Source of the DNA: Hydrogenophilaceae bacterium
Lineage (GTDB): Bacteria > Pseudomonadota > Alphaproteobacteria > Caulobacterales > Aquidulcibacteraceae
Assembly (NCBI GenBank): GCA_013389015.1
Contig: JACAEE010000089.1
Span: forward strand, 1 to 64,000
Direction of reading: 5' to 3'
Length of the DNA: 64,000 nucleotides
Made by a program: the position numbers and the translations under genes. Positions 11,824-21,610 of this stretch are shown here, one piece after another (positions within the stretch are counted from its first letter, which is position 1; each line of letters begins with the position of its first letter). The notes beneath the pieces were generated by a model. It saw nothing but the letters and a program-made list of their open reading frames with translations. It was not told the origin of the DNA and searched no databases.

Positions 11824-12456
11824 ATGGGCGCGTTTCTCGCCAATATTCGTTACGTGGCCTGGACGGCGCTGGCCGTCGGCCTGGCGTTCCTGCTCTATGT
11901 GGCCGCGCAGATGGCCGACCAGCCGCCGCCGTCGCCGGCCTTCTACGAGGCGCTCCTGCGCTGGACGCACGTGCTGGCCGGGATCATGTGGATCGGTCAT
12001 CTCTATTATTTCAACTTCACCCAGATCCCGAACGTCCCGAAGATTCCGGAGGAGCATCGCGGGCCGGCGATCTCGAAAGTGATCGCGCCGGCCGCGCTGT
12101 TCTGGTTCCGCTGGGGCGCGATGTTCACCCTCATCACCGGCCTGCTCCTGGCGTGGAACCAGAACTATCTCTGGCAGGCGTTGACGATCGGCGCGGCCGA
12201 CGTCCCCAGCTTCGCGTCTCCGAAGACGATCTTCATCGGCATTGGCATGTGGCTCGCCATCATCATGTGGTTCAACGTCTGGTTCATCATCTGGCCGAAC
12301 CAGCAGAAGGCGCTGGGCATCGGCGAAGTCAATGCGGCGCTGCCGGCGGAGGTGAAGGCGAAGTCTGCGCGCACGGCGATGCTGTTCTCGCGCACCAACA
12401 CGTTCCTCTCCGTGCCCATGCTCGTCGCGATGACAGGCGCCAGCACGCTGTTCTGA
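11824..12456 (+). CDS. Membrane protein of the urate-oxidase-N (PF06181) type
   Basis: 210 residues, about five helices. The stretch RWTHVLAGIMWIGHLYYFNF and the later WFNVWFIIWPNQQKALG resemble the membrane part of PuuD-type urate hydroxylases (PF06181, from memory). This protein ends after the membrane domain and has no cytochrome c CxxCH motif, so it is probably not a complete urate hydroxylase. The ATG at 11824 follows ggagaag. Four conserved-looking His/Trp residues sit in the helices. Function unknown; the location after secF may reflect only local synteny. Confidence 0.65.
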   Translation: MGAFLANIRYVAWTALAVGLAFLLYVAAQMADQPPPSPAFYEALLRWTHVLAGIMWIGHLYYFNFTQIPNVPKIPEEHRGPAISKVIAPAALFWFRWGAMFTLITGLLLAWNQNYLWQALTIGAADVPSFASPKTIFIGIGMWLAIIMWFNVWFIIWPNQQKALGIGEVNAALPAEVKAKSARTAMLFSRTNTFLSVPMLVAMTGASTLF

Positions 12457-12472
12457 ACCGCGGGCGGAGGGC

Positions 12473-13234
12473 ATGAGCGAGGCCGCGCCGCATCAGCGCA
12501 AGCTCGACGCGCGGATCAAGCGGCGCGACCTGGATCGCTGGCTCGCGTCGCGGCTTGCGCCGCCGGCGCAGCGCGCCCGGCTGATCGCCGTCTATGCCGC
12601 CGTCTACGAAATCGCGAAGACGGCGGAGAAGACGCAGGAGGCCCGCGTCGGCGCCATTCGCCTCGCCTGGTGGCGCGAAACCATCGCAGGCGTCGGCGAA
12701 GGGCGCCTTCGGGCGCATCCTGCCGCTGAGGCGCTCGCCGCGGCGCACGCGGCGACGCCGCTGCCGCTTGCCGCGTTCGAAGCCATGATCGATGCGCGCG
12801 CGCAGGACTTCGAAGCCGCGCCGTTCCAGAGCTGGAGCGAGCAATCAATCTATGTGGACGCCACTGCAGGCGGCGTGTTTCGCCTCGCGCTCGCGGCGCT
12901 CGAAATCAGCGCCAGCGACGCCTTCATCCGCGACGCCGGGCGCGCCTGGGGGCTGACCGGCCTTCTCCGTGCACGGACGTTCTGGGCGGAGCGGGGCCGG
13001 CGGCTCATCCCGGTGGAGGCGCGAGACGCGGAGGCGGCGGCGCGGCTGATGGCCAACACCGCGCAGGCCGCCTATGTCCAGGCGCGCGCCTCGGCGCGGG
13101 CGCTGGCGAGCGAGGCGATGCCGGCGATCGCCTATCTTTCGCTGGTCCCGCGCTATCTCAGCGCGGCGAACCCGCCCAGTCTGCTCTCACGGCAGCTGCG
13201 GATCCTCGGCGCGAGCCTGTGGGGCCGGATCTAG
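12473..13234 (+). CDS. Squalene/phytoene synthase family protein
   Basis: 253 residues. The sequence [35 protein letters not shown] matches the helical fold of this family (shown here in part: [13 protein letters not shown]), and WGLTGLLRA aligns with the second active-site region. The DxxxD motifs expected of a true synthase are weak: the first is replaced by VYEIAKTAE. It is therefore more likely a non-catalytic relative, like the NDUFAF6-type members found next to secDF in alphaproteobacteria. Its stop shares CTAG with the convergent trmFO stop. Confidence 0.75.
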   Translation: MSEAAPHQRKLDARIKRRDLDRWLASRLAPPAQRARLIAVYAAVYEIAKTAEKTQEARVGAIRLAWWRETIAGVGEGRLRAHPAAEALAAAHAATPLPLAAFEAMIDARAQDFEAAPFQSWSEQSIYVDATAGGVFRLALAALEISASDAFIRDAGRAWGLTGLLRARTFWAERGRRLIPVEARDAEAAARLMANTAQAAYVQARASARALASEAMPAIAYLSLVPRYLSAANPPSLLSRQLRILGASLWGRI

Positions 13235-14616
13235 GATCGCCGCGCGGCGGGGCGGGCGGCCTCGGCGCTGCGCCACGCGTCGAGATCGCGCAAGGCGCGT
13301 TCGGCCAGCGCGGCCTTGCGCCAGCGGGCCCTGTCCTTGCCGCGGATACGCTCCGTAGGCGGATCGATAGGCGGGAACAGGCCGAAATTGATGTTCATCG
13401 GCTGGTAGGAGTGCGCGCCGGCGTCGATATGCCCGCCGGTGACATGGGAAAGGAGCGCCCCGAACGCGGTCGTCGCCGGCGGCGGACGCAATCCATGCCC
13501 CAGGCGCTCCGCCGCTGCGAAACGGCCCGCAAGGATGCCCATCGCGGCGCTCTCGACATAGCCTTCGACGCCCGTGATCTGCCCCGCGAAGCGCAGCCGC
13601 GGCGCCGCCTTGAGACGCAGCGTTCCATCGAGAAGCTTGGGCGCGTTGATGAAGGTGTTCCGGTGCACCCCGCCCAGGCGCGCGAAGACGGCGTTCTGCA
13701 GTCCCGGGATCGTGCGGAAGATGTCCTGCTGGGCGCCATGTTTCAGCTTCGTCTGGAAACCGACGATGTTGAACAGCGTGCCGAGCGTGTTGTCTTGGCG
13801 CAGCTGCACCACGGCCCACGGCCGTTTGCCCGTGCGCGGATCGCGTAGGCCGACGGGTTTCATCGGGCCGTGGCGCAAAGTCTCGACGCCGCGCTCGGCC
13901 ATCACCTCGATCGGCAGGCAGCCTTCGAAATAGGGCGTGTCCTTCTCCCACTCGCGAAACTCCGCCTTCGGCGCAGCGAGGAGCGCCTGCACGAAGGCCT
14001 CGTACTGCGCCTTGTCCATCGGGCAATTGACATAGGCGGCCTTGTCGCCGCCGGGTCCTTCCTTGTCGTAGCGGGATTGGCGCCAGGCGATCGAGAAATC
14101 GATCGAGTCGGCGTGGACGATCGGCGCGATGGCGTCGAAGAAGGCGAGCGCGGCGGCATCCGTCTGTCTACGGATGGTTTCGGCGAGAGCGTCAGAGGTC
14201 AACGGCCCCGTTGCGATGATGACGCTGTCCCACTCGGGCGGCGGCGCTTCCACCTCTTCGCGGGCGAAGGCGATCAGCGGGTGCGCCTCCAGTTTCGCGG
14301 TGACGGCGGCGGAGAAGGCGTCGCGGTCCACTGCGAGGGCGGCGCCGGCCGGCACCTGGGCGGGCCCGGCGCAGGCCATGACCAGCGAGCCCAAGCGGCG
14401 CATCTCCTCGTGGAGAAGCCCCACGGCGTTTGCGGTTTGATCGTCGCTGCGAAACGAGTTGGAGCACACGAGCTCGGCGCAGAGGCCGGTCTTATGCGCG
14501 GGCGTCATGCGGAGGGGACGCATCTCGTGGATCAGCACGGGCACGCCCGCCTCCGCAAGCGCCCAGGCCGCTTCCGAGCCCGCAAGGCCGGCGCCGATCA
14601 CATGCACCTGCTTCAT
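13231..14616 (-). CDS. trmFO: Methylenetetrahydrofolate-tRNA-(uracil-5-)-methyltransferase TrmFO
   Basis: 461 residues. TrmFO makes m5U54 in tRNA from methylenetetrahydrofolate and FADH2. The N-terminus [20 protein letters not shown] is the FAD-binding GxGxx[13 protein letters not shown] and [13 protein letters not shown] carry the two conserved cysteines; [14 protein letters not shown] is the C-terminal FAD motif. The open frame runs far upstream to 15537, but homology begins at the ATG at 14616. It converges on the squalene-synthase-like gene with a four-base overlap. Confidence 0.95.
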   Translation of the reverse strand: MKQVHVIGAGLAGSEAAWALAEAGVPVLIHEMRPLRMTPAHKTGLCAELVCSNSFRSDDQTANAVGLLHEEMRRLGSLVMACAGPAQVPAGAALAVDRDAFSAAVTAKLEAHPLIAFAREEVEAPPPEWDSVIIATGPLTSDALAETIRRQTDAAALAFFDAIAPIVHADSIDFSIAWRQSRYDKEGPGGDKAAYVNCPMDKAQYEAFVQALLAAPKAEFREWEKDTPYFEGCLPIEVMAERGVETLRHGPMKPVGLRDPRTGKRPWAVVQLRQDNTLGTLFNIVGFQTKLKHGAQQDIFRTIPGLQNAVFARLGGVHRNTFINAPKLLDGTLRLKAAPRLRFAGQITGVEGYVESAAMGILAGRFAAAERLGHGLRPPPATTAFGALLSHVTGGHIDAGAHSYQPMNINFGLFPPIDPPTERIRGKDRARWRKAALAERALRDLDAWRSAEAARPAARRS

Positions 14617-14682
14617 CGCGTCTCTCTCTCGCATGCGATAGCGATCTGGCAAGGGATGGCGCACAAGGATGATGGAGGAAGC

Positions 14683-15495
14683 ATGACGATTCCGGCCGGC
14701 AAGGCGCCGATACTGCAGAGCGTGCGCGCGGCGATCGCATTGTGGCGCGCCGCGGTCCCGCGGCTCTTGCCGCTCTGCGCGGCGGCCGGGGCGCTGATCG
14801 TGCTGGTTCAGCTTCTGGCCCAAGCCGGCGGGACGGGGGCGGCGGCGCCGCTTCTGCTTGTCCTGCTGCCGCTTATCGTGACGTTCGTCTACGCCTCGTT
14901 TCTCCGCCACGCCTTGGAGCTGCCGTCCGATCTTGCAGCGCGGGCGCGGGCCGCGGTCTCCGTCGCCGGCGCGATGGCGGTCGTCGGCGGGTTCCTGTTC
15001 CTGGTGTTCCTGGTCGCGGGCATGCCGGGCGCGAACATCTTTCTCACCGGCGCTGGCGTCGACATCGCGAGCGTGCCGGAGGACGACGTCGAGGCCGCCA
15101 TGCGGGTGATGGAACAGGCGCTCTACGCCAACCCGCTGCTGGCCGCGCTCATCTTCGGCTTCTACACGGCGCTCTGGTTCTTCCTGAGTTCGCGCCTCTA
15201 TGTGGCGGCGCCGGCGAGCGCTGCGGAAAACCGCGTGCGCTCGTTCGAGACATGGAGCTGGACCAAGGACAACATGCTGCGGATCACGGCGGCGCGGGTC
15301 ATTCTGGTCGTCCCGGCGTTCTTGTTCTTCAATCTCCTGGGCCCGCGGGTGCTGATGACGCTGGCGGATGTGTCGCCCGCCCTCGCGCTCGCCGCGCAGG
15401 TCGTGATCGAGACGGCCGCGCTCGCGGTCGCGTGGGGGCTTGAGGCCTGCCTGAGCGCCTATCTCTACAAGGGGCTCAGGCCGCCTGGGCGCTGA
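14683..15495 (+). CDS. Multi-pass membrane protein of unknown function
   Basis: 270 residues. I do not recognise a family. There are about six hydrophobic helices, at residues roughly 25-45, 52-70, 88-110, 145-168, 200-222 and 230-255. The ATG at 14683 follows ggaggaag by two to seven bases, a strong ribosome site that fixes the start although the frame is open far upstream. It is divergent from trmFO (66-base gap) and its 3' end overlaps the convergent amidase gene by 20 bases. Confidence 0.75.
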   Translation: MTIPAGKAPILQSVRAAIALWRAAVPRLLPLCAAAGALIVLVQLLAQAGGTGAAAPLLLVLLPLIVTFVYASFLRHALELPSDLAARARAAVSVAGAMAVVGGFLFLVFLVAGMPGANIFLTGAGVDIASVPEDDVEAAMRVMEQALYANPLLAALIFGFYTALWFFLSSRLYVAAPASAAENRVRSFETWSWTKDNMLRITAARVILVVPAFLFFNLLGPRVLMTLADVSPALALAAQVVIETAALAVAWGLEACLSAYLYKGLRPPGR

Positions 15496-16909
15496 GCATG
15501 GCGGGACGCCGGTCGGCCCAGGGGGCGTGGGCCTCAAGCTGTGCTGCGAGGCGATAGAGCGTCGCCTCGTCGGCGTAGCGGCCGGTGAACATCATCCCGA
15601 TGGGCAGCCCCGTGCGGGACATGCCGAGCGGCAGCGAGAGCGAGGGCTGGCCGGTGAAATTGAATGGCGGCGTGAACCCGAAGACGCGGCCCTGACGCTT
15701 GTTGAGCTCCTTCGGCGCCACGGTCTTGGGATCGAGAAAGCCGATTTCCGGCGGCGGCGTGATCATCACCGGGCACAAGAACACGTCAAAGTCGCGCCAT
15801 TGCTCGGTGATCGACCAGCAGAGCGCCTTGGCGGTGGCAGCCGCTTCATAAGCTTCTTCGGCGGTGACGCGCTTGGCGGCGGCCCAGATCGCCTTCGTCA
15901 TCGGCTCGAGGTCGCCCTCAGCAGGCTCGGCGCCTACGTCTTCGATCTCGCGCCGCATGTTCTTGGCGAAATCGCCGGCGCCCGCGATGTTGATGGCGCG
16001 ATAGAAGGCGCGCCAATCCATCGCGATCGCGCGCTCGAACACATCATGGCCGAGTCCGGCCAGCATCGCGACCGTCTCCTCTAGCACGTGCGCGACGTCC
16101 GGGTGCACCTCCACGCCGCTCGGCGTCTGCGCCGACCAGACGATCTTCAGACGGCCGGGCTTGATCGTGATTTCCTCCGTGTACGGACGCGCTTGCGGCG
16201 GCTGCGCGAACGGCGTGTTCGCGCGCGGGGCGCCGGTCCAGTCGAGCATGGCGGCGCTGTCGCGCACGCTGCGCGAGACGACATGGCCGATGGTGTTGGC
16301 GTTGACGATGAGGCGCCGGCGCCAGGAGGGCGTGCGCTCACGCGTGGGCTTCATGCCCACGAGGCCGCAGCACGCGGCGGGGATGCGGATCGAGCCCAGG
16401 CCGTCGGTCGCATGCGCCATCGGCAGGATCCGCGCCGCAACCGCTGCGCCTGCGCCGCCGGACGAGCCACCGGAGGAATGATCGGTGTTCCAAGGGGATC
16501 GGCAGGTTCCCAGCGCCTGGCCCTCGGTGGTGCCGCCGATGCCGTATTCCGGCGTGTTGGTTTTGCCGATGAGGATGAGGCCTGCAGCGCGGCAGCGCGC
16601 GACATAGTCGTCGTCCTCCCCCATGATCGGCCGGCCGCCGAACCGCGAGCCGTTGCTCATCGGCCAGCCCGTCACCGGCGTGTGCAAATCCTTGATCAGG
16701 AAAGGCGCGCCCTTGAACGGGCCGTCCGGCAGCGGGCCTTCGGCCGCGCGCCGGGCCTCGTCGGCGGCGACGAAGACCACGGCGTTGAGCGCAGGGTTGC
16801 GGGCCTCAATGCGGGCGAGCGCTTCATCGACAAGTTCGCGGGGCGTGGCCTTGCCCTGGCGCACTAATGCGGCGAGCCCTGTGGCGTCGAGCGATTCATA
16901 ATCGTCCAA
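15476..16909 (-). CDS. Amidase signature family enzyme
   Basis: 477 residues. Amidase-signature enzymes hydrolyse amides with a Ser-cisSer-Lys triad. Here Lys73 is in FLIKDLHTP, the cis-Ser (about 149) in [17 protein letters not shown] and the nucleophile Ser (about 173) in [11 protein letters not shown]. Sequence similarity to AtzF/GatA-like amidases is general, and the substrate cannot be told from sequence. There is no gatB or gatC beside it, so it is not the tRNA amidotransferase. No signal peptide is seen. Confidence 0.88.
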   Translation of the reverse strand: MDDYESLDATGLAALVRQGKATPRELVDEALARIEARNPALNAVVFVAADEARRAAEGPLPDGPFKGAPFLIKDLHTPVTGWPMSNGSRFGGRPIMGEDDDYVARCRAAGLILIGKTNTPEYGIGGTTEGQALGTCRSPWNTDHSSGGSSGGAGAAVAARILPMAHATDGLGSIRIPAACCGLVGMKPTRERTPSWRRRLIVNANTIGHVVSRSVRDSAAMLDWTGAPRANTPFAQPPQARPYTEEITIKPGRLKIVWSAQTPSGVEVHPDVAHVLEETVAMLAGLGHDVFERAIAMDWRAFYRAINIAGAGDFAKNMRREIEDVGAEPAEGDLEPMTKAIWAAAKRVTAEEAYEAAATAKALCWSITEQWRDFDVFLCPVMITPPPEIGFLDPKTVAPKELNKRQGRVFGFTPPFNFTGQPSLSLPLGMSRTGLPIGMMFTGRYADEATLYRLAAQLEAHAPWADRRPAMLSAQAA

Positions 16910-16950
16910 GAAACCGCCTCCTTATGTTGGGAGCAGCATCGGCGTTCGTT

Positions 16951-18510
16951 TCAGGACTCGTCAAGCACGCCTGCGCGCAGCGCCGCGAAGCGCCGGCGCG
17001 CAGCCGCGTCGGGCTCGCGCATCTCGGCCTCGCGGAGGAGGCGCATGGCGTCTGGGGGCCAGGCGTCGCGGGGCCAGGCGTTCAGCGCGAAGATCGCCAT
17101 GTTCCGCACACGGATCGCCTGGCCCCTGAATCCTGCGGCGATCAGCGGCCAGCCCATGCCGGGAAAGCGGCGCAGCGCCTGCAGGATCCAATCCAGCGCG
17201 GACTCCGCGCCCGCAGGAAGAATTCGCATCGCGGGCCCCGCGATGGCCTCGAGATCGAGCGTCTCGAGCGCGAGGGCGATGATCGCGGCCATGCGATCGG
17301 CGTCCTCGGTCTGGGTCAGCGCCCACCATTGATTGGCGCCGCCCGTGCGCTGTTTCTCAAAGCGCGCCGGCCAGGCGTCGCCGCCCAGCGCCTCGATCGC
17401 GTCGGCGGCGAGGTTGAACGCGCCTTCTTCTTCGCTCCTAAGGCGCGTTTCTGCGAGCGTCCGCCACTCCGGACGCGCGAGTTCGGCCGCGGCCTTGGTG
17501 CGCAGCGTCCATTTCGCCTGCGCCGGCCAATGCGCGATGCGGGCGTCGCCGGAGACGAGATCCTGGATGCGCTTGCACACGAGCAGGCGCTGCAGATCAC
17601 ACGCCGGCGACCTGGCGACGTGATCGAGGTAGGCGCGCAAGACGCCGGGGCCGTCGGCGTAGTCGGCGATGTCTTCCGCAGGGCCGCCCGCGATCAGCGC
17701 GTCGATGAGCGCGCTTGCGCCGGCGAGCAGGTCGGGATCGACGCGCGGCGCCTCAAGCGCAGCCTTGAGGCCGCCCGTCGTCGCGCAGAGATGCGCGAGA
17801 TACTCGACCATGACGCTGTTCTTCCAGCCGCGGCGCAGAAGCCAATCCTTGATCGCGGGCTTGGTCGTGTGTCTCAGCCGCTCGACCGCCTGGATCCGAC
17901 CCCATCCGTGAACGCTTTGCGCCAGCCGCCAGATTGCGCTTTCCGCATCCGGCGAGAGATTGGAGAGCGCGACGGCGCTGAACAGCGTGAACTCGTCATG
18001 GGCGCCGATGGCGAGGATCGCGGCTTCGTCGTCCGGCGCGCCGAACACGCCGAGCAGCGCGATGGAGAATTTCACCGGCTCGACATGCGGCGCTTCGCGG
18101 AGGATTCGGCGCGCGAGCGCGGCGATGAGGCCGCGATAGGCCGCGCTCTCCTCGGCGACGCGCGGCAAGACCTGATCGACGAGGCTGACGGCCTCGGCGC
18201 CTTCGAGGCGCGCATAGAGATGGGCGAAGGTTTCCGCCGAGGGCTGGCGCGCCGCGTTCGACAAGGCGGCCGCGATGGTGCGGGCGGGGGCTTCCGAGGC
18301 GGAGGCGTCCGGCGCGCCGAAGAGCGAATCTTGCGCGCCCGGCGCCCAGCGCACCGCATCATCCGGGCCCGTCTCATCAAGATCGAGATCAAGATCGGTT
18401 TCCGCGTCGCCGCGCGCCGCCGCCGCCTCGACGCGGAGTGAGATCGCTGCGGCGTCCGCAGGCCAGGGCGCGGCCAGCGCGGCGATGATCGTATCTTCTC
18501 GGTCAGGCAC
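16951..18510 (-). CDS. HEAT-like helical repeat protein, function unknown
   Basis: 519 residues, no recognised family. Residues about 60-500 are a run of amphipathic helices, with units such as FTLFSAVALSNLSPDAESAI and IQAVERLRHTTKPAIKDWLL that suggest HEAT/ARM-type repeats. The N-terminus has an acidic patch (ETDLDLDLDETG). There is no signal peptide or membrane helix, so it is probably a cytoplasmic scaffold. It stands between the amidase and the MFS gene on the same strand, with gaps of 41 and 36 bases, and may be co-transcribed with them. Confidence 0.6.
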   Translation of the reverse strand: MPDREDTIIAALAAPWPADAAAISLRVEAAAARGDAETDLDLDLDETGPDDAVRWAPGAQDSLFGAPDASASEAPARTIAAALSNAARQPSAETFAHLYARLEGAEAVSLVDQVLPRVAEESAAYRGLIAALARRILREAPHVEPVKFSIALLGVFGAPDDEAAILAIGAHDEFTLFSAVALSNLSPDAESAIWRLAQSVHGWGRIQAVERLRHTTKPAIKDWLLRRGWKNSVMVEYLAHLCATTGGLKAALEAPRVDPDLLAGASALIDALIAGGPAEDIADYADGPGVLRAYLDHVARSPACDLQRLLVCKRIQDLVSGDARIAHWPAQAKWTLRTKAAAELARPEWRTLAETRLRSEEEGAFNLAADAIEALGGDAWPARFEKQRTGGANQWWALTQTEDADRMAAIIALALETLDLEAIAGPAMRILPAGAESALDWILQALRRFPGMGWPLIAAGFRGQAIRVRNMAIFALNAWPRDAWPPDAMRLLREAEMREPDAAARRRFAALRAGVLDES

Positions 18511-18546
18511 TGCGGAGGGCTATAGCACGCTCGCGCCTCTCGGCGG

Positions 18547-19845
18547 CTATCCTGAAACCGCCGCCGCGGCGCGCGCCTGATTGCGCGCCAAGTCGCGCTT
18601 GAACCAGCGGCCAGCGAGAAAGAAGGCGGGCGCGGCCAGCGCGCCGATCACGGTGAACGCCAGGATCGCGGCCGAATAGGGCTGTTCTGAGCCGGCGGCG
18701 CGGAACTGATCGATGAGCACGCCAGTCATCGTGATGCCGAGCCCCAGGCCTACAGTGTTGAGCAGCAGGATATAGAAGGCGGTGACGGTGGCGCGCGCCT
18801 GCGGAGGCGCAAGCTCCTGCACCGCCGAGAAGGTCGGGCCATAGAAGGCGGCGAGCTGGAAAATGCCGGTGTAGAGCCCGATCCAGAAGAAGGGCGAATC
18901 CGGCGGCACGAGACGGTAGGCGAGATTGAATGGGGTGGTGAGAAGCAGCATCCAGAACAGCAGCATCGCGCGGCCGGACTTGAAATGGCGTTGCCACACA
19001 TCGCCCAACCAGCCGCCGACGATGTTGCCGGCGATGCCGCCGAAGACGATCGCGTAGCCGTTGATGCGGGCGATCTCGGCGCGCTCGAAACCGCGCTCCT
19101 GCACGAACCAGAGCTGGTCGAACGCGGCCGCGCCGATCGCCCAGTGCAGCGCCACGCCGCCGAACATCGTGGCGACGAGCGCAGGTGAAGCCGTGAGCGC
19201 GCCGGACAAGGTGCGCGCCAGCACGAAGAATCCAGGACCCTTGTGAACTTTTTCGCGCTTGGGCCTGGTCTCGCGAATGGTGAGCGCCATTAGGGCGAAG
19301 AAGAGCCCAAGGCCGCCCAGCAGATAGAAGCAATTGCGCCACCCGATCGCCGGGCCGAGATAACCGGCGACGAGCAGAGATAGCCCCGCCCCGATCGGCA
19401 CGCCCATGTAATAGAGCCCGGCGGCAAGCCCGAGCCGCGCGGCGCTGAAGCGATCGGCGAGCATCGACATGGCCGTGGGCGTCAGCGCGCTCTCGCCCAC
19501 GCCGATGAGCGCGCGCGGTATGGCGAGCGTGATGAAATTGACGGCGGCGCCGGAGGCGGCCGTGAGCGCGCTCCAAAGCCCCACGGCGCCCGCGATCAGG
19601 CGCGGGCGATGCACGAGATCGGCGAGCGCGCCCATGAACAGGCCCGCCACGGCGTAGAAGATGATGAAGAAGAGCCCGGTGAGCAGCCCGAATTCGGTGT
19701 CCGTCAGCTTGAGATCGGGGACGATGAAGTTGGCGAAGCTCGGAAGCAGCTGACGATCGACGAAATTGAGGACGTTGATCGCTGTAAGCAGGGCCAGCAG
19801 CGAATAGGCGCGCGTTGCAGGGGCGGCGCCTTGATCGGTGGCCAT
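18547..19845 (-). CDS. MFS transporter, spinster-like
   Basis: 432 residues with twelve predicted helices. The start of helix 1 (LLTAINVLNFVDRQLLPSFA), the loop after helix 2 (GALADLVHRPRLIAGAVGLW) and helix 4-5 (RALIGVGESALTPTAMSML) are typical of the spinster-type major facilitator group, which in bacteria is annotated broadly as MFS and often moves organic acids or sterol-like compounds. The ATG at 19845 follows ggggag; an in-frame start at 19941 is possible but would add an atypical basic tail. The substrate is unknown. Confidence 0.85.
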   Translation of the reverse strand: MATDQGAAPATRAYSLLALLTAINVLNFVDRQLLPSFANFIVPDLKLTDTEFGLLTGLFFIIFYAVAGLFMGALADLVHRPRLIAGAVGLWSALTAASGAAVNFITLAIPRALIGVGESALTPTAMSMLADRFSAARLGLAAGLYYMGVPIGAGLSLLVAGYLGPAIGWRNCFYLLGGLGLFFALMALTIRETRPKREKVHKGPGFFVLARTLSGALTASPALVATMFGGVALHWAIGAAAFDQLWFVQERGFERAEIARINGYAIVFGGIAGNIVGGWLGDVWQRHFKSGRAMLLFWMLLLTTPFNLAYRLVPPDSPFFWIGLYTGIFQLAAFYGPTFSAVQELAPPQARATVTAFYILLLNTVGLGLGITMTGVLIDQFRAAGSEQPYSAAILAFTVIGALAAPAFFLAGRWFKRDLARNQARAAAAVSG

Positions 19846-19925
19846 GGTCGAGCGCTCCCCGGTTTTCTTCGCCCCATGTTCGAGGCGACGGCTCAGGGCG
19901 TCAACGGGGGCGCCGTGAGGGAAGC

Positions 19926-20447
19926 TCAGTCGCCGCCGCACGCGCTCGCCGGCGCGCGGGCGAGCACAAGGCTGCGATTGCCGGGCGCGTCGTAGAGATT
20001 GGGCGAAAAGCGCGTTGGCCCTTCGACTCCAAGGCGGGTGATCTCAATGGCCAGATCGTCGTTCGGCAGCGGGCGGATGCGAAACTCGCCGCCGTCGCCT
20101 TCGACATAGCAGGTGGAGTCCGGATAGCCCGCGTCGCAGCCGGCGATGCCGGCATAGAGATCGCTGTCGCCCTTCAGCCGGAAGCTGAAACTGACGTGGC
20201 GGGTTTCCTCGTTGTCGAGCGTGCGGATGTCTTCGCCGGCCTGCTTCAGCGAGAAGGCGGTCAAGGTCTGATCGGGATGGGCCTCGAGATGGGCGGCGTT
20301 GAAGGCCGCGCTGTAGCAGGCGCCCTCGCCCAGGAGCGCGCCGATCGGGTGGGTGTCGCGAGCGCGCTCAGCTTTCTGACGCTGCGATTCTCCGCATGCC
20401 GTCAGCGCCAGAACGGCGGCGAGGAGGAGGATGGCGCGTGCGGTCAT
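19926..20447 (-). CDS. Cysteine-containing lipoprotein, paralogue 1
   Basis: 173 residues. The signal peptide ends at a lipobox ALTAC (Cys about residue 19), so it is probably an outer- or inner-membrane lipoprotein. The mature part has GACYSAAF, then TCYVEGDGGEFRI, then EGPTRFSPNL, ending in ACGGD. The same features recur in the gene at 22230-22754 on the same strand, so the two are paralogues. Besides the lipid Cys, cysteines recur at equivalent places and may form disulfides. The ATG at 20447 follows aaggag. No known family is recognised. Confidence 0.75.
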   Translation of the reverse strand: MTARAILLLAAVLALTACGESQRQKAERARDTHPIGALLGEGACYSAAFNAAHLEAHPDQTLTAFSLKQAGEDIRTLDNEETRHVSFSFRLKGDSDLYAGIAGCDAGYPDSTCYVEGDGGEFRIRPLPNDDLAIEITRLGVEGPTRFSPNLYDAPGNRSLVLARAPASACGGD

Positions 20448-20559
20448 TGCGGGGCTCCTTGGGGGCAGCCGCTTAGCAAAGCGCGCCCGCCTTGCGAAGT
20501 CTGGACGGCAGGGCCGGGCTCGGGCATGACCCCGCCCCATCCGCTTCAAGGAGAATGGC

Positions 20560-21093
20560 ATGACGCTTTACGCCATCGTCAGCGGGACGTTTGCGCCGAT
20601 GCTGACAAGCCTTTCGGCGATTCTCGACAAGGCCGCCCAGGAGACGCGCGCCAAGGGCGGCGATCCCGACGCGCTGCTCGCCAAGCAGCTTGCGCCGGAT
20701 ATGTTTCCGCTCGTCAAGCAGGTGCAGATCGCCGCCGACCACGCCAAGGGCGCGGCGGCGCGACTGACCGGGCGCACGCCCCCGGTGTTCGAGGACACGG
20801 AGGCCACGCTGGAGGCGCTGAAGGTCAGGATCGCCAAAACGGTCGCCTATGTGAAGGAGGCGACGCCGGAGATGTTCGCGGGCGCGGAGACGCGCGCGAT
20901 CGCGTTCCAGATCTTCGGCCCGATGCGCTTCGAGGCGAGCGGGCTTGAATATCTGCGCGACTGGGCGCTCCCGAACTTCTATTTCCACGTGGTCACCGCT
21001 TACGACATCCTGCGCCGCGAAGGCGTGCAGATCGGCAAGCAGGATTATCTCGCGCACGCGGCCTATGCGGTGAAAACCGGGGCGGCGGCCTGA
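20560..21093 (+). CDS. DUF1993 family protein
   Basis: 177 residues, helical. Blocks such as FAPMLTSLSAILDKA, FPLVKQVQIAADHAKGAAARL and LPNFYFHVVTAYDILRREGV match what I recall of DUF1993, a four-helix DinB-like fold of unknown function. The start follows aaggagaatggc. The endonuclease V-like gene begins nine bases after its stop, so the two are likely co-transcribed. Divergent from the lipoprotein gene. Confidence 0.8.
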   Translation: MTLYAIVSGTFAPMLTSLSAILDKAAQETRAKGGDPDALLAKQLAPDMFPLVKQVQIAADHAKGAAARLTGRTPPVFEDTEATLEALKVRIAKTVAYVKEATPEMFAGAETRAIAFQIFGPMRFEASGLEYLRDWALPNFYFHVVTAYDILRREGVQIGKQDYLAHAAYAVKTGAAA

Positions 21094-21101
21094 CGCTGCT
21101 C

Positions 21102-21605
21102 GTGGCGGTCGACGTCGCGTATGGCAGGAAGCGTGCGGGCGTCGGCGCGGTCACGTTCACGAGCTGGGACGCGGAGTCCGCATCCACGCAGCTTGCGCAG
21201 CTGCATGAGATCGAAGCGGCGGCGTATGAGCCGGGGCGGTTCTTCCAGCGGGAGCTGCCGCTTCTCGTGGCGCCGCTGCAGGCGCTGGCGCAGCCAGCCG
21301 ACGCTGTCGTGATCGACGGCTATGTGCAGCTCAGCGGCGACGGCGCGCCGGGCCTCGGCGCGCATCTCCATGCGGCGTTGGGCGGGCGCACGCCGATCAT
21401 CGGCGTCGCCAAGACACGCTACCGGGGCGATGACTGGTCCGCGCAGGTGCTGCGCGGACGCAGCGCCAAGCCGCTCTTCGTCACGGCGATCGGGATGGCG
21501 CAGGAGGAGGCGGCCGGCGCCGTGCGCGCGATGGCCGGCGCGCATCGGATTCCGGATCGGCTGAGCGAAGTCGATCGCCTCGCGCGCGCCGTGCTGGCGC
21601 AGTGA
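21102..21605 (+). CDS. Endonuclease V-like protein
   Basis: 167 residues from a GTG start, shorter than E. coli Nfi (223). EndoV cuts DNA or RNA near deaminated bases such as inosine. The motifs are VDVAYG (metal Asp), YEPGRFFQRELPLL (metal Glu), VIDGYVQL (metal Asp) and IIGVAKTRYRG (Lys). The usual DGHG is DGYVQL here, so a substrate-side residue is changed, and the N-terminal Tyr wedge (PYIP) is not visible. It may be a divergent nuclease or a related protein with another role. It lies directly after the DUF1993 gene. Confidence 0.72.
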   Translation: MAVDVAYGRKRAGVGAVTFTSWDAESASTQLAQLHEIEAAAYEPGRFFQRELPLLVAPLQALAQPADAVVIDGYVQLSGDGAPGLGAHLHAALGGRTPIIGVAKTRYRGDDWSAQVLRGRSAKPLFVTAIGMAQEEAAGAVRAMAGAHRIPDRLSEVDRLARAVLAQ

Positions 21606-21610
21606 TCGCT

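Noticed and set aside
13231-13234. Convergent genes sharing CTAG as both stops (also 46881-46884)
   Set aside because: A natural result of dense gene packing; no further signal.
16867-18441. Plus-strand open frame antisense to the HEAT-like gene
   Set aside because: The minus-strand frame has helix-repeat periodicity and a sensible start; the plus frame has Arg/Gly noise. This is less certain than the others because neither has a named family.
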